Shown: positions 1 through 4,831, numbered from the stretch's first letter. The stretch is 7,974 nucleotides of DNA from an uncultured Sutterella sp. (GCA_902493085.1 CABUOH010000044.1:1-7974), one strand, 5' to 3'. Notes: generated by a model from the letters alone, not told the origin. A program made the numbers and translations.

Positions 1-184
1 CAAGTTTACGGTTGAAGGCGACCTCCGTCGCGAAATTCAGCTCTCGATCAAGCGTTTGATCGACCTTGGCACCTATCGTGGTATGCGTCACCGCAAGGGT
101 CTTCCCTGCCGCGGTCAGCGTACTCGTACGAATGCTCGCACCCGCAAAGGCCCGCGTAAGGCCGGTGTGACGCTCAAGAAGTAA
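1..184 (+). CDS. rpsM: 30S ribosomal protein S13, C-terminal part (5' truncated)
   Basis: S13 sits in the head of the small ribosomal subunit, contacting the P-site tRNA and forming bridges to the 50S subunit. The reading frame starts at base 2, is open to the window edge and ends with TAA at 182-184, giving the last 60 residues of a protein usually about 120 long. Recognisable S13 segments are EGDLRREI, the helix SIKRLIDLGTYRG, and the basic tail motifs RHRKGLP, RGQRT and TNARTRKGPRK, which match the family closely. The extreme C-terminus, AGVTLKK, differs from the short PIKK-type end of E. coli S13, as expected for this variable tail. rpsK follows after only 12 bases, so the two are surely co-transcribed. 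Start, promoter and any S4-binding leader of the operon lie outside the window. Confidence 0.97.
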   Translation, partial: KFTVEGDLRREIQLSIKRLIDLGTYRGMRHRKGLPCRGQRTRTNARTRKGPRKAGVTLKK

Positions 185-196
185 TAAAGGACAACT

Positions 197-604
197 ATGG
201 CTGGCAATAATTCCAAGCAGGCTGCTGCGCAGCGTGCTCGTAAGAAGGTCAAGAAGGTTGTGACGGAAGGCATCGCTCACGTGCATGCTTCCTTCAACAA
301 CACGATCATCACGATCACTGACCGCCAGGGCAACGCCATTTCGGCGTCTTCCTCCGGCGCTCAGGGCTTCAAGGGTTCCCGTAAGTCCACCCCGTTCGCT
401 GCTCAGGTTGCTGCGGACGTCGCTGGCAAGGCTGCTCTTGAATACGGTCTTAAGAACGTCGAAGTCCGCATTTGGGGCCCCGGTCCCGGCCGCGAATCCT
501 CGATTCGCGCCCTCAATGCGCTCGGCATTCGTGTGACGTCTATCCAGGACGTGACGCCGATTCCGCATAACGGTGTGCGTCCCTCCAAGCGTCGCCGCGT
601 CTAA
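197..604 (+). CDS. rpsK: 30S ribosomal protein S11
   Basis: S11 lies on the 30S platform, binds 16S rRNA near the E site and partners S6/S18 and S7. The 135-residue product has the family hallmarks: VHASFNNTIITITD (about 29-42), GSRKSTPFAAQVAA (about 60-73), GPGPGRES (about 94-101) and DVTPIPHNG (about 118-126). The HNG asparagine (N125) matches the E. coli Asn119 known to become isoaspartate. The ATG at 197 has AAGGA at 187-191, five bases upstream. Length is slightly above E. coli (129) because of an N-terminal extension. Odd points: the usual tryptophan in the GNA(L/I)xW loop is replaced (AISASSSGA), a tryptophan appears just before GPGPGRES, and the nearly universal HNGCRPPK reads HNGVRPSK. 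The gene is otherwise intact and its codon use resembles its neighbours. It lies between rpsM and rpsD as in most proteobacteria. Confidence 0.98.
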   Translation: MAGNNSKQAAAQRARKKVKKVVTEGIAHVHASFNNTIITITDRQGNAISASSSGAQGFKGSRKSTPFAAQVAADVAGKAALEYGLKNVEVRIWGPGPGRESSIRALNALGIRVTSIQDVTPIPHNGVRPSKRRRV

Positions 605-630
605 TTTTTCATTTTTCTGTTGAATCCCGT

Positions 631-678
631 GTCCACATGCATACTGAGGCACGTGGACTGAATGTAGGGATACCTACA
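631..678 (+). promoter_or_regulatory. Tandem hairpins in the rpsK-rpsD spacer; possible S4 control site
   Basis: Two stem-loops stand side by side in the 95-base spacer. The first pairs GTCCAC (631-636) with GTGGAC (653-658), extended after one mismatch by TGC (638-640) with GCA (649-651). The second is a perfect 6-bp stem, TGTAGG (663-668) with CCTACA (673-678), closed by the loop GATA. The second ends five bases before the AG-rich ribosome-binding site of rpsD (684-690). Neither is followed by a T run, so they are not terminators. S4 is the known translational repressor of the alpha operon in E. coli and of rpsD in Bacillus. That this element binds S4 is inference from position only; it could also just space or stabilise the mRNA. 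Confidence 0.45.
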
Positions 679-699
679 GGATAAGAGAGGCAATTTTAA

Positions 700-1326
700 A
701 TGGCACGATATCTCGGTCCTAAGCTCAAGCTTTCGCGTCGCGAAGGCATTGATCTTAATTTGAAGAGCGCCCGTCGTTCGTTTGAGTCCAAGGTCAAGGA
801 CGCCGGTTCCAAGCCGGGCCAGCACGGTAAGATTTCCGGAGCCCGCACGTCCGACTACGGCTCTCAGATGCGCGAAACGCAGAAGGCCAAGCGTCTTTAC
901 GGCGTTCTCGAACGTCAGTTCCGTCGTTACTTCGCGGAAGCTGAACGTATCACCGGCAACACCGGTGAAAATCTTCTCGCCCTCCTTGAGTCCCGTCTGG
1001 ACAACGTGGTTTACCGCATGGGCTTCGGCTCCACGCGCGCTGAAGCCCGCCAGGTGGTTTCTCACGGCGCTATCCTTGTCAACGGCAAGAAGGTGAATAT
1101 TCCTTCTTATCACGTCAAGCCGGGTGACGTCATCTCCGTGCGCGAAAAGGCCCAGAAGCAGGTTCGTATCGCTGAAGCCCTCGAATTGGCTCAGCAGAAC
1201 GGCTTCCCGGGTTGGGTGAGCGTCGAACCGAAGAAGTTCGAAGGCACGTTCAAGAACGTTCCTGCTCGCGATGAAATCGCTTACGAAATCAACGAAGCCC
1301 TCATCGTCGAACGCTACTCCCGCTAA
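700..1326 (+). CDS. rpsD: 30S ribosomal protein S4
   Basis: S4 is a primary 16S rRNA-binding protein that nucleates 30S body assembly, helps set decoding accuracy, and in E. coli represses its own operon. The product has 208 residues (E. coli 206). The N-terminal part opens MARYLGPKLKLSRREG and contains SDYGSQMRE and RLYGVLERQFRRY; it has no CXXC zinc cysteines, so it is the zinc-free type. The S4 RNA-binding domain spans about residues 98-160, with SRLDNVVYRMGFGSTRAEAR and VNGKKVNIPSYHVKPGD. The C-terminus is IVERYSR, as expected. The ATG at 700 has AGAGAGG at 684-690, nine bases upstream. A 95-base structured spacer separates it from rpsK, longer than usual within this operon, and a terminator-like hairpin follows at 1401-1434. 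Confidence 0.98.
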   Translation: MARYLGPKLKLSRREGIDLNLKSARRSFESKVKDAGSKPGQHGKISGARTSDYGSQMRETQKAKRLYGVLERQFRRYFAEAERITGNTGENLLALLESRLDNVVYRMGFGSTRAEARQVVSHGAILVNGKKVNIPSYHVKPGDVISVREKAQKQVRIAEALELAQQNGFPGWVSVEPKKFEGTFKNVPARDEIAYEINEALIVERYSR

Positions 1327-1343
1327 TATCGCTTGAATGTACT

Positions 1344-1377
1344 TGCGGAGCACGGTGTAGTGCGCTGTAGCTCCGCA
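1344..1377 (+). other. Stem-loop just downstream of rpsD
   Basis: TGCGGAGC (1344-1351) pairs perfectly with GCTCCGCA (1370-1377), leaving an 18-base loop. No T run follows, so it is not a terminator by itself. It lies 17 bases after the rpsD stop codon and 23 bases before the terminator-like hairpin. It may protect the 3' end of the upstream mRNA from exonucleases; that role is inference. Confidence 0.4.
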
Positions 1378-1400
1378 GACACAAGGCAGGAAAAGCATCG

Positions 1401-1434
1401 GAAAACGCGGTCACGCAAGTGTCCGCGTTTTCTT
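1401..1434 (+). terminator. Intrinsic terminator or attenuator between rpsD and rpoA
   Basis: GAAAACGCGG (1401-1410) pairs over ten bases with CCGCGTTTTC (1423-1432). After one T-T mismatch three more pairs close on the tetraloop GCAA (1415-1418). The 3' arm runs into TTTTCTT (1428-1434), a usable although C-interrupted T tract. AGGCA (1384-1388) and TGCCT (1434-1438) could add an outer stem. Shape, GC-rich core and T tract fit a rho-independent terminator, placed between two genes normally co-transcribed. Termination could be partial, since rpoA follows on the same strand. Confidence 0.65.
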
Positions 1435-1460
1435 GCCTAAAGGGGCCGTGTTGCCGGTCT

Positions 1461-1500
1461 CATTTGAAAGCGTCCTTTTCTTTGAGGGCGCTTCCAAATG
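1461..1500 (+). other. Long inverted repeat upstream of rpoA
   Basis: CATTTG (1461-1466) pairs with CAAATG (1495-1500). After an A-C mismatch AAGCG (1468-1472) pairs with CGCTT (1489-1493), and TCC (1473-1475) pairs with GGG (1486-1488) with one wobble. That gives 14 pairs and a 10-base pyrimidine-rich loop. No T run follows. The predicted -35 element of the rpoA promoter lies in its loop and 3' arm, so it could act as a DNA palindrome for a regulator or as an RNA hairpin in read-through transcripts. Neither role is shown by the sequence alone. Confidence 0.4.
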
Positions 1501-1509
1501 GTCTACAAT
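1482..1509 (+). promoter_or_regulatory. Predicted sigma70 promoter for rpoA
   Basis: The -35 hexamer is TTGAGG (1482-1487, four of six consensus bases) and the -10 hexamer TACAAT (1504-1509, five of six), separated by 16 bases. Transcription would start near 1516, about 90 bases before the rpoA ATG. The bases after the -10 are GC-rich (GGCCGTG), as in promoters under stringent control. Together with the hairpin at 1401-1434 this suggests that rpoA is at least partly expressed on its own. Confidence 0.5.
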
Positions 1510-1514
1510 GGCCG

Positions 1515-1580
1515 TGCGGCAGGGCAGCCGCCGCAATTTCAGGGCTGTCGCCTTATTCGTTCTCGGGCTTAACGCGCCCG
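1515..1580 (+). promoter_or_regulatory. Structured rpoA 5' leader
   Basis: Two short hairpins lie in the predicted leader. TGCGGC (1515-1520) pairs with GCCGCA (1530-1535) near the predicted 5' end. CGGGC (1564-1568) pairs with GCCCG (1576-1580), ending ten bases before the ribosome-binding site AAGGA (1591-1595). They may stabilise the transcript or tune translation. I recognise no known riboswitch or r-protein site here. Confidence 0.3.
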
Positions 1581-1590
1581 GGGGAATGTA

Positions 1591-1595
1591 AAGGA
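1591..1595 (+). promoter_or_regulatory. Ribosome-binding site fixing the rpoA start
   Basis: AAGGA lies nine bases before the ATG at 1605. The frame is open upstream to 1419, but those codons cross the terminator hairpin and promoter and encode nothing RpoA-like, so 1605 is the start. Confidence 0.85.
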
Positions 1596-1604
1596 TCCAT
1601 AACT

Positions 1605-2603
1605 ATGGCTAACACCACGCTTTTGAAGCCGACTTCCGTTGATGTCGCGCTCTCTGAAAACAATCCGAATCGCGCCGTTATTACGCTTGAACCGTTCGAG
1701 CGCGGCTACGGTCACACGCTCGGGAATGCGCTTCGCCGCATCCTTCTGAGCTCCATGATCGGCTTTGCTCCGACGGAAGCCCAGATTACCGGCGTCGTTC
1801 ACGAATACTCCCAGATTGATGGCGTTCTCGAAGACGTGGTTGACATCCTGCTCAACCTCAAGGGCGTTGTCTTCAAGCTCGAAGGCCGCGATGAGGTGAC
1901 CGTCATCCTCCGCAAGGATGGCGAGGGCGTCGTCACCGCTGCCGACTTTGACCTTCCGCACGATGTGTCTGTCGTTAACCCCGACCATGTGATCGCCCAT
2001 CTCTCCGGCGGACGTCTTGAAATGCAGGTCAAGGTTGAGAAGGGCCGCGGCTACCAGCCCGGCGACGTTAGAGCCTTCCGCGATGATTACTCCAAGGCCG
2101 CCATTGGCCGCATCATCATGGATGCCTCCTTCTCCCCGATTCTCCGTGTCGCCTATCAGGTTCAGGCTGCACGCGTTGCGCAGCGCACCGACCTCGACAA
2201 GCTTGAAATGACGATCGAAACGAACGGTGCCATTGGACCCGAAGATGCTCTGCGCGAAGCAGTACATATTCTTCAGGATCAGCTTGCTGTTTTCGGCACG
2301 ATCCATCAGGACATGGCTTCCAATGAAGTTGTGGCCGATGAGGACGAAGATGTTCCGCCCCCGCTCGATCCGATTCTGCTCCGTCCTGTCGACGATCTCG
2401 AGCTCACGGTTCGTTCCGCCAACTGTCTCAAGGCCGAAAATATCTACTACATCGGCGATCTTATTCAGCGTACCGAAAACGAGCTTCTCAAGACTCCGAA
2501 TCTGGGTCGCAAGTCTTTGAACGAAATCAAGGAAGTTCTCGCCGCTCACGGTCTTACGCTTGGCTCTCGTCTCGAAAACTGGCCGCCTGCTCAGGAACAC
2601 TAA
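1605..2603 (+). CDS. rpoA: DNA-directed RNA polymerase subunit alpha
   Basis: The alpha subunit dimerises to seed RNA polymerase assembly and contacts UP elements and activators. The 332-residue product begins MANTTLLKPTSV, with an N-terminal assembly domain to about residue 235. That domain includes EPFERGYGHTLGNALRRILLSSM (in shortened form, FERGYGHTLGNALRR at 31-45) and GRGY at 147-150. A linker rich in acidic residues and proline (about 236-258) leads to the C-terminal domain (about 259-320). There LTVRSANCLK places R270, N273 and C274 where E. coli has R265, N268 and C269, and NLGRKS supplies the other DNA-binding residues, so UP-element recognition should be intact. The end, RLENWPPA, is typical. 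Unlike in E. coli, where rpoA closely follows rpsD, here 278 bases separate them, and a further 241 separate it from rplQ, suggesting separate transcription starts on both sides. Confidence 0.98.
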   Translation: MANTTLLKPTSVDVALSENNPNRAVITLEPFERGYGHTLGNALRRILLSSMIGFAPTEAQITGVVHEYSQIDGVLEDVVDILLNLKGVVFKLEGRDEVTVILRKDGEGVVTAADFDLPHDVSVVNPDHVIAHLSGGRLEMQVKVEKGRGYQPGDVRAFRDDYSKAAIGRIIMDASFSPILRVAYQVQAARVAQRTDLDKLEMTIETNGAIGPEDALREAVHILQDQLAVFGTIHQDMASNEVVADEDEDVPPPLDPILLRPVDDLELTVRSANCLKAENIYYIGDLIQRTENELLKTPNLGRKSLNEIKEVLAAHGLTLGSRLENWPPAQEH

Positions 2604-2619
2604 TGCGTTGGAAGGCCGT

Positions 2620-2646
2620 TTGACACACCGGGTTGAGGTGTAAATT
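2620..2646 (+). promoter_or_regulatory. Possible upstream (weak) promoter for rplQ
   Basis: A perfect -35 hexamer TTGACA (2620-2625) is followed after 15 bases by TAAATT (2641-2646, four of six). The short spacer makes this weak or decoy. The -10 candidate lies in the loop of a small hairpin, AGGTG (2636-2640) with CACCT (2649-2653). The octamer CGTTTGAC at 2617-2624 recurs at 2659-2666 in the stronger promoter. Confidence 0.3.
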
Positions 2647-2661
2647 TTCACCTGATTTCGT

Positions 2662-2690
2662 TTGACGGCCGATTGCCGCTGTGCAATAAT
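2662..2690 (+). promoter_or_regulatory. Strong predicted sigma70 promoter for rplQ
   Basis: TTGACG (2662-2667) and AATAAT (2685-2690) each match five of six consensus bases and are separated by the ideal 17 bases. TGC directly before the -10 gives an extended -10 element. The discriminator that follows is CCCCGC, a GC-rich type common at promoters of rRNA and ribosomal proteins under ppGpp/DksA control; that regulation is inference. Transcription would start near 2697, leaving a leader of about 150 bases before rplQ. Confidence 0.7.
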
Positions 2691-2694
2691 CCCC

Positions 2695-2835
2695 GCTTGC
2701 CGTTTCGGCTCAAATGGGCGTGATTGAGAAGTCACGCCCATAGCTTTCACCCGACCGCTCGAATTTCTTAAGAGATAGAAGACTCGGGGCAAGCCTGCCG
2801 GTCAACACCGGCATCATTTATAGATACTTTTAGGA
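2695..2835 (+). promoter_or_regulatory. Structured 5' leader of rplQ, candidate autoregulatory RNA
   Basis: The leader holds three supported pairings. GCTTGCC (2695-2701), at the predicted 5' end, can pair with GGCAAGC (2788-2794) and close the structure. Inside is a perfect 10-bp hairpin, ATGGGCGTGA (2714-2723) with TCACGCCCAT (2732-2741), loop of eight. After the closing stem comes a 7-bp hairpin, TGCCGGT (2796-2802) with ACCGGCA (2807-2813), loop CAAC, 18 bases before the ribosome-binding site AGGA (2832-2835). An alternative pairing CCCGA (2750-2754) with TCGGG (2784-2788) overlaps the closing stem, so the fold could switch. No T run follows any stem. I know of no described leader of this kind in front of rplQ in proteobacteria; the control role is inference. 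Confidence 0.45.
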
Positions 2836-2844
2836 AATTACAAA

Positions 2845-3234
2845 ATGCGTCACCGTCTTGGTCTCCGCAAGCTGAACCGTACCAGCGCTCACCGTCTCGC
2901 CATGCTTCGCAACATGATGTGCTCCCTCATCAAGCACGAAGCCATCAAGACGACCCTTCCCAAGGCTAAGGAACTCCGTCGCGTTGTTGAACCGATGATC
3001 ACCCTTGCCAAGGAACCCACCGTTGCCAACAAGCGTCTCGCCTTCAATCGTCTCCGTGACCGTGAAGTCGTTTGCAAGCTGTTTGATGAGATCGGTCCGC
3101 GCTTTGCGAACCGCAACGGCGGCTACACCCGTATCCTCAAGATGGGCTTCCGCGTTGGCGACAACGCTCCGATGGCCTACATGGAACTCACGGAAAAGGC
3201 CGTTGCCGTTGAAGAAGTCAAGTCCGAAGAATAA
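2845..3234 (+). CDS. rplQ: 50S ribosomal protein L17
   Basis: L17 lies on the solvent side of the large subunit near the tunnel exit and binds 23S rRNA. The 129-residue product is near the usual length (E. coli 127). It has the conserved opening MRHR, the segment IKTTLPKAKELRRVVEPMITLAK (shown here as TTLPKAKELRRVVEP), RLAFNRLRDREVV, GPRFANRNGGYTRILK and the closing GFRVGDNAPMAYMEL. The last 15 or so residues form the normal variable acidic tail. The ATG at 2845 has TAGGA nine bases upstream. It is the last gene of the alpha operon and is followed by an intrinsic terminator. In E. coli it depends on the upstream operon promoter; here a strong promoter and a long leader sit directly in front of it. 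Confidence 0.98.
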   Translation: MRHRLGLRKLNRTSAHRLAMLRNMMCSLIKHEAIKTTLPKAKELRRVVEPMITLAKEPTVANKRLAFNRLRDREVVCKLFDEIGPRFANRNGGYTRILKMGFRVGDNAPMAYMELTEKAVAVEEVKSEE

Positions 3235-3250
3235 GTTCTGAGGCTTTACT

Positions 3251-3259
3251 TGCTATAAC
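3251..3259 (+). promoter_or_regulatory. Possible extended -10 promoter for hslR
   Basis: TGCTATAAC contains TGN followed by TATAAC (3254-3259, five of six consensus). No good -35 is visible 16-18 bases upstream, which extended -10 promoters can tolerate. Transcription would start near 3266, inside the 5' arm of the rplQ terminator. Such a transcript would carry a shortened and weaker hairpin, letting it escape into hslR. Confidence 0.4.
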
Positions 3260-3262
3260 AAG

Positions 3263-3294
3263 GGCTCGATCGTCGTTGCGGTCGGGCCTTTTTT
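3263..3294 (+). terminator. Intrinsic terminator of rplQ / alpha operon
   Basis: GGCTCGATCG (3263-3272) pairs over ten bases with CGGTCGGGCC (3279-3288), two of the pairs being G-T wobbles, with the loop TCGTTG. Six T follow directly (3289-3294). It lies 28 bases after the rplQ stop codon and only a few bases before the hslR ribosome-binding site. Confidence 0.85.
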
Positions 3295-3299
3295 GTAAT

Positions 3300-3304
3300 G
3301 GAGG
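3300..3304 (+). promoter_or_regulatory. Ribosome-binding site fixing the hslR start
   Basis: GGAGG lies five bases before the ATG at 3310. It overlaps the earlier in-frame ATG at 3298, which lacks its own site; a third ATG at 3319 is 14 bases away. This favours 3310. Confidence 0.7.
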
Positions 3305-3309
3305 CAAGC

Positions 3310-3696
3310 ATGGACGCCATGCGCATCGACAAGTGGCTTTGGGCCGCCAGATTTTTCAAAACGCGCACCCTCGCTCAGGAGGAGGTCGGGCTCGGGCGCG
3401 TGCTCATGGACGGTCAGCGCATGAAGCCGTCGCGAGATGTCCGAGTTGGAGATCGCCTTTCAATTAGGCGTGGCGATGAGGTCTTCCATATCTATGTAGA
3501 GGCCCTCTCGAACGTTCGAGGACCTGCGAGCGAGGCTCAGAAGCTGTATCGCGAGACCGAAGAGAGCAGGATGCAGCGCACCCAGATGAAGGAGATGCTC
3601 AGGCTTGCTTCCGAGCCCGCCTCCTATATCAAGCAGGGGCGTCCTACGAAGAAGGATGGACGCACGCTCAGGGACTGGCAGCACAATCTTCAGTGA
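3310..3696 (+). CDS. hslR: Hsp15-type S4-domain RNA-binding heat-shock protein
   Basis: Hsp15 binds free 50S subunits that still carry a nascent chain on tRNA after premature dissociation, and helps recycle them. From the ATG at 3310 the product has 128 residues (E. coli 133). It opens with MRIDKWLWAARFFKTRTLA, the classic start of the S4 RNA-binding domain, which runs to about residue 65 with GRVLMDGQRMKPSRDVRVGD. Then come GPASEA (71-76), LYRETEES (79-86) and a basic tail with GRPTKKD (110-116), all matching the family. No signal peptide or membrane segment is present. It follows the rplQ terminator directly and converges with hemB. The T tract and its ribosome-binding site are only about five bases apart, so its promoter must overlap the terminator or it relies on read-through. 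The position beside r-protein genes suits a ribosome-rescue role. Confidence 0.93.
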   Translation: MDAMRIDKWLWAARFFKTRTLAQEEVGLGRVLMDGQRMKPSRDVRVGDRLSIRRGDEVFHIYVEALSNVRGPASEAQKLYRETEESRMQRTQMKEMLRLASEPASYIKQGRPTKKDGRTLRDWQHNLQ

Positions 3697-3718
3697 AGAC
3701 TGCCGTTTTGCGAAACAA

Positions 3719-3747
3719 AAAGCCCGCACGGTCGATGTGCGGGCTTT
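3719..3747. terminator. Bidirectional terminator shared by hslR and hemB
   Basis: An 11-bp stem pairs AAAGCCCGCAC (3719-3729) with GTGCGGGCTTT (3737-3747), loop of seven. On the minus strand the arm runs into TTTTTGTTT, a strong tract for hemB. On the plus strand it is followed by the weaker TTTCCTATTT for hslR. It lies in the 76-base gap between the two convergent genes. Confidence 0.85.
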
Positions 3748-3772
3748 CCTATTTCGATTCAGGAATCGAGGG

Positions 3773-4786
3773 TCAGTAGTTGTAGCCTTCTCGTATCCAG
3801 CGGGCGACGTCCAAGGCACAGTAGGTCAGAATGCCGTCGGCACCGGCGCGCTTGAAGCAGACCATTGTTTCGAATGTAATCTTCTTCTCGTCGATGGCTC
3901 CGGCTTGAGCGGCGAATTTGATCATGGCGTATTCGCCCGAGACATGGTAGGCAAAGGTCGGTGCCTTGAATTCCTGCTTAACGCGCCAGAGCACGTCGAG
4001 ATAGGGAACGCCCGGCTTGACCATGACCATGTCGGCGCCTTCGGCAAGGTCGAGGCCCACCTCCCAGAGAGCTTCGTTGCTGTTGGCAGGATCCTGTTGA
4101 TAGACCGCCTTGTTCGACTTGCCCAGATTGGACGAAGAGCCAACGGCGTCGCGGAACGGACCGTAGTAGGAGCTGGCGTACTTGGCGGAATAGGCCATGA
4201 TGCGCGTGTGAATGAGGCCTTCTTCTTCAAGACGCTTTCGGATGATGCCGATGCGACCGTCCATCATGTCGGAGGGAGCGACCACGTCGGCACCTGCGCG
4301 AGCTTGGGCGAGAACCTGTTCAACGAGCATTTCGATTGTTTCATCGTTCAGGATGTAGCCTTCCTCGTCGATCAGGCCGTCCTGGCCGTGCGTGGTGTAG
4401 GGATCAAGCGCAACGTCGGTCATGACGCCGAGCTGCGGATAGGCGGCCTTGAGGGCCTTGACGGCGCGTGGAATCAAGCCGTTCGGGTTGGCAGCCTCAC
4501 GTCCGTCGGGCGTCTTCAGGTTCTCTTCGATATGCGGGAAGAGTGCGATCATCGGGATTCCGAGCTCCACGCACTCGCCGGCCACCTTGAGCAGCTCGTC
4601 GATGCTCAGGCGGTCGACGCCGGGCATGGACGGAACCGGTTCACGAAGGCCCGTGCCTTCAATCACAAAGACCGGGAGAATCAGATCGTTGGGTGTCACA
4701 ACGTTTTCGCGCATCAGACGGCGGGAAAAGTCATCATGACGCATGCGGCGCATGCGAACGCTGGGATAAGCGCCAAGAGTCTGCAT
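3773..4786 (-). CDS. hemB: Porphobilinogen synthase (delta-aminolevulinic acid dehydratase)
   Basis: HemB condenses two 5-aminolevulinate molecules into porphobilinogen, the first common pyrrole of haem and other tetrapyrroles, in the cytoplasm. The 337-residue product is full length. The Schiff-base lysines are visible: K202 in MAYSAKYASSYYGPFRDA and K257 in MVMVKPGVPYLD. The substrate-binding region SGEYAMIK is at 283-290. The metal-site loop reads DVALDPYTTHGQDG (124-137). The three cysteines that hold the catalytic zinc in E. coli and animals are absent, so this is the zinc-free (magnesium-responsive) class, as in Pseudomonas. The R-x-R-R-x-R segment near the N-terminus (RMRRMR) is family-typical. 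The ATG at 4786 has AGGA (4794-4797) seven bases upstream. No clear promoter lies between the engB terminator and the start, so expression may depend on read-through or on a promoter inside the end of engB. Confidence 0.97.
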   Translation of the reverse strand: MQTLGAYPSVRMRRMRHDDFSRRLMRENVVTPNDLILPVFVIEGTGLREPVPSMPGVDRLSIDELLKVAGECVELGIPMIALFPHIEENLKTPDGREAANPNGLIPRAVKALKAAYPQLGVMTDVALDPYTTHGQDGLIDEEGYILNDETIEMLVEQVLAQARAGADVVAPSDMMDGRIGIIRKRLEEEGLIHTRIMAYSAKYASSYYGPFRDAVGSSSNLGKSNKAVYQQDPANSNEALWEVGLDLAEGADMVMVKPGVPYLDVLWRVKQEFKAPTFAYHVSGEYAMIKFAAQAGAIDEKKITFETMVCFKRAGADGILTYCALDVARWIREGYNY

Positions 4787-4800
4787 TTGATGTTCCTACG

Positions 4801-4831
4801 AATAAAAAGCGGCTTCGGAGATGCCGAAGCC
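4801..4831 (-). terminator. Intrinsic terminator of engB
   Basis: Read on the minus strand, an 8-bp stem (4831-4824 with 4818-4811, GGCTTCGG/CCGAAGCC) with a five-base loop runs through GC into TTTTTATT (4808-4801). It starts 22 bases after the engB stop and ends 14 bases before the hemB ATG. Confidence 0.75.

Noticed and set aside
611..646. Promoter candidate TTGAAT with CATACT before rpsD
   Set aside because: The spacer would be only 14 bases and the -10 is poor; no reason to call a promoter.
601..1398. 265-codon open frame antisense to rpsD
   Set aside because: Shadow of rpsD; it runs through the rpsK-rpsD hairpins and has no family features.
1419..1604. N-terminal extension of RpoA from an upstream start
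   Set aside because: The extension crosses the terminator hairpin and predicted promoter, does not resemble RpoA, and a good ribosome-binding site serves the ATG at 1605.
1569..2792. 407-codon open frame antisense to rpoA
   Set aside because: It mirrors rpoA and its flanks, has no recognisable motifs or ribosome-binding site, and arises from the codon bias of the highly expressed sense gene.
4740..4756. Repeated GCATGCG in the 5' part of hemB
   Set aside because: It encodes the conserved basic RMRRMR segment of HemB, so coding constraint explains it.
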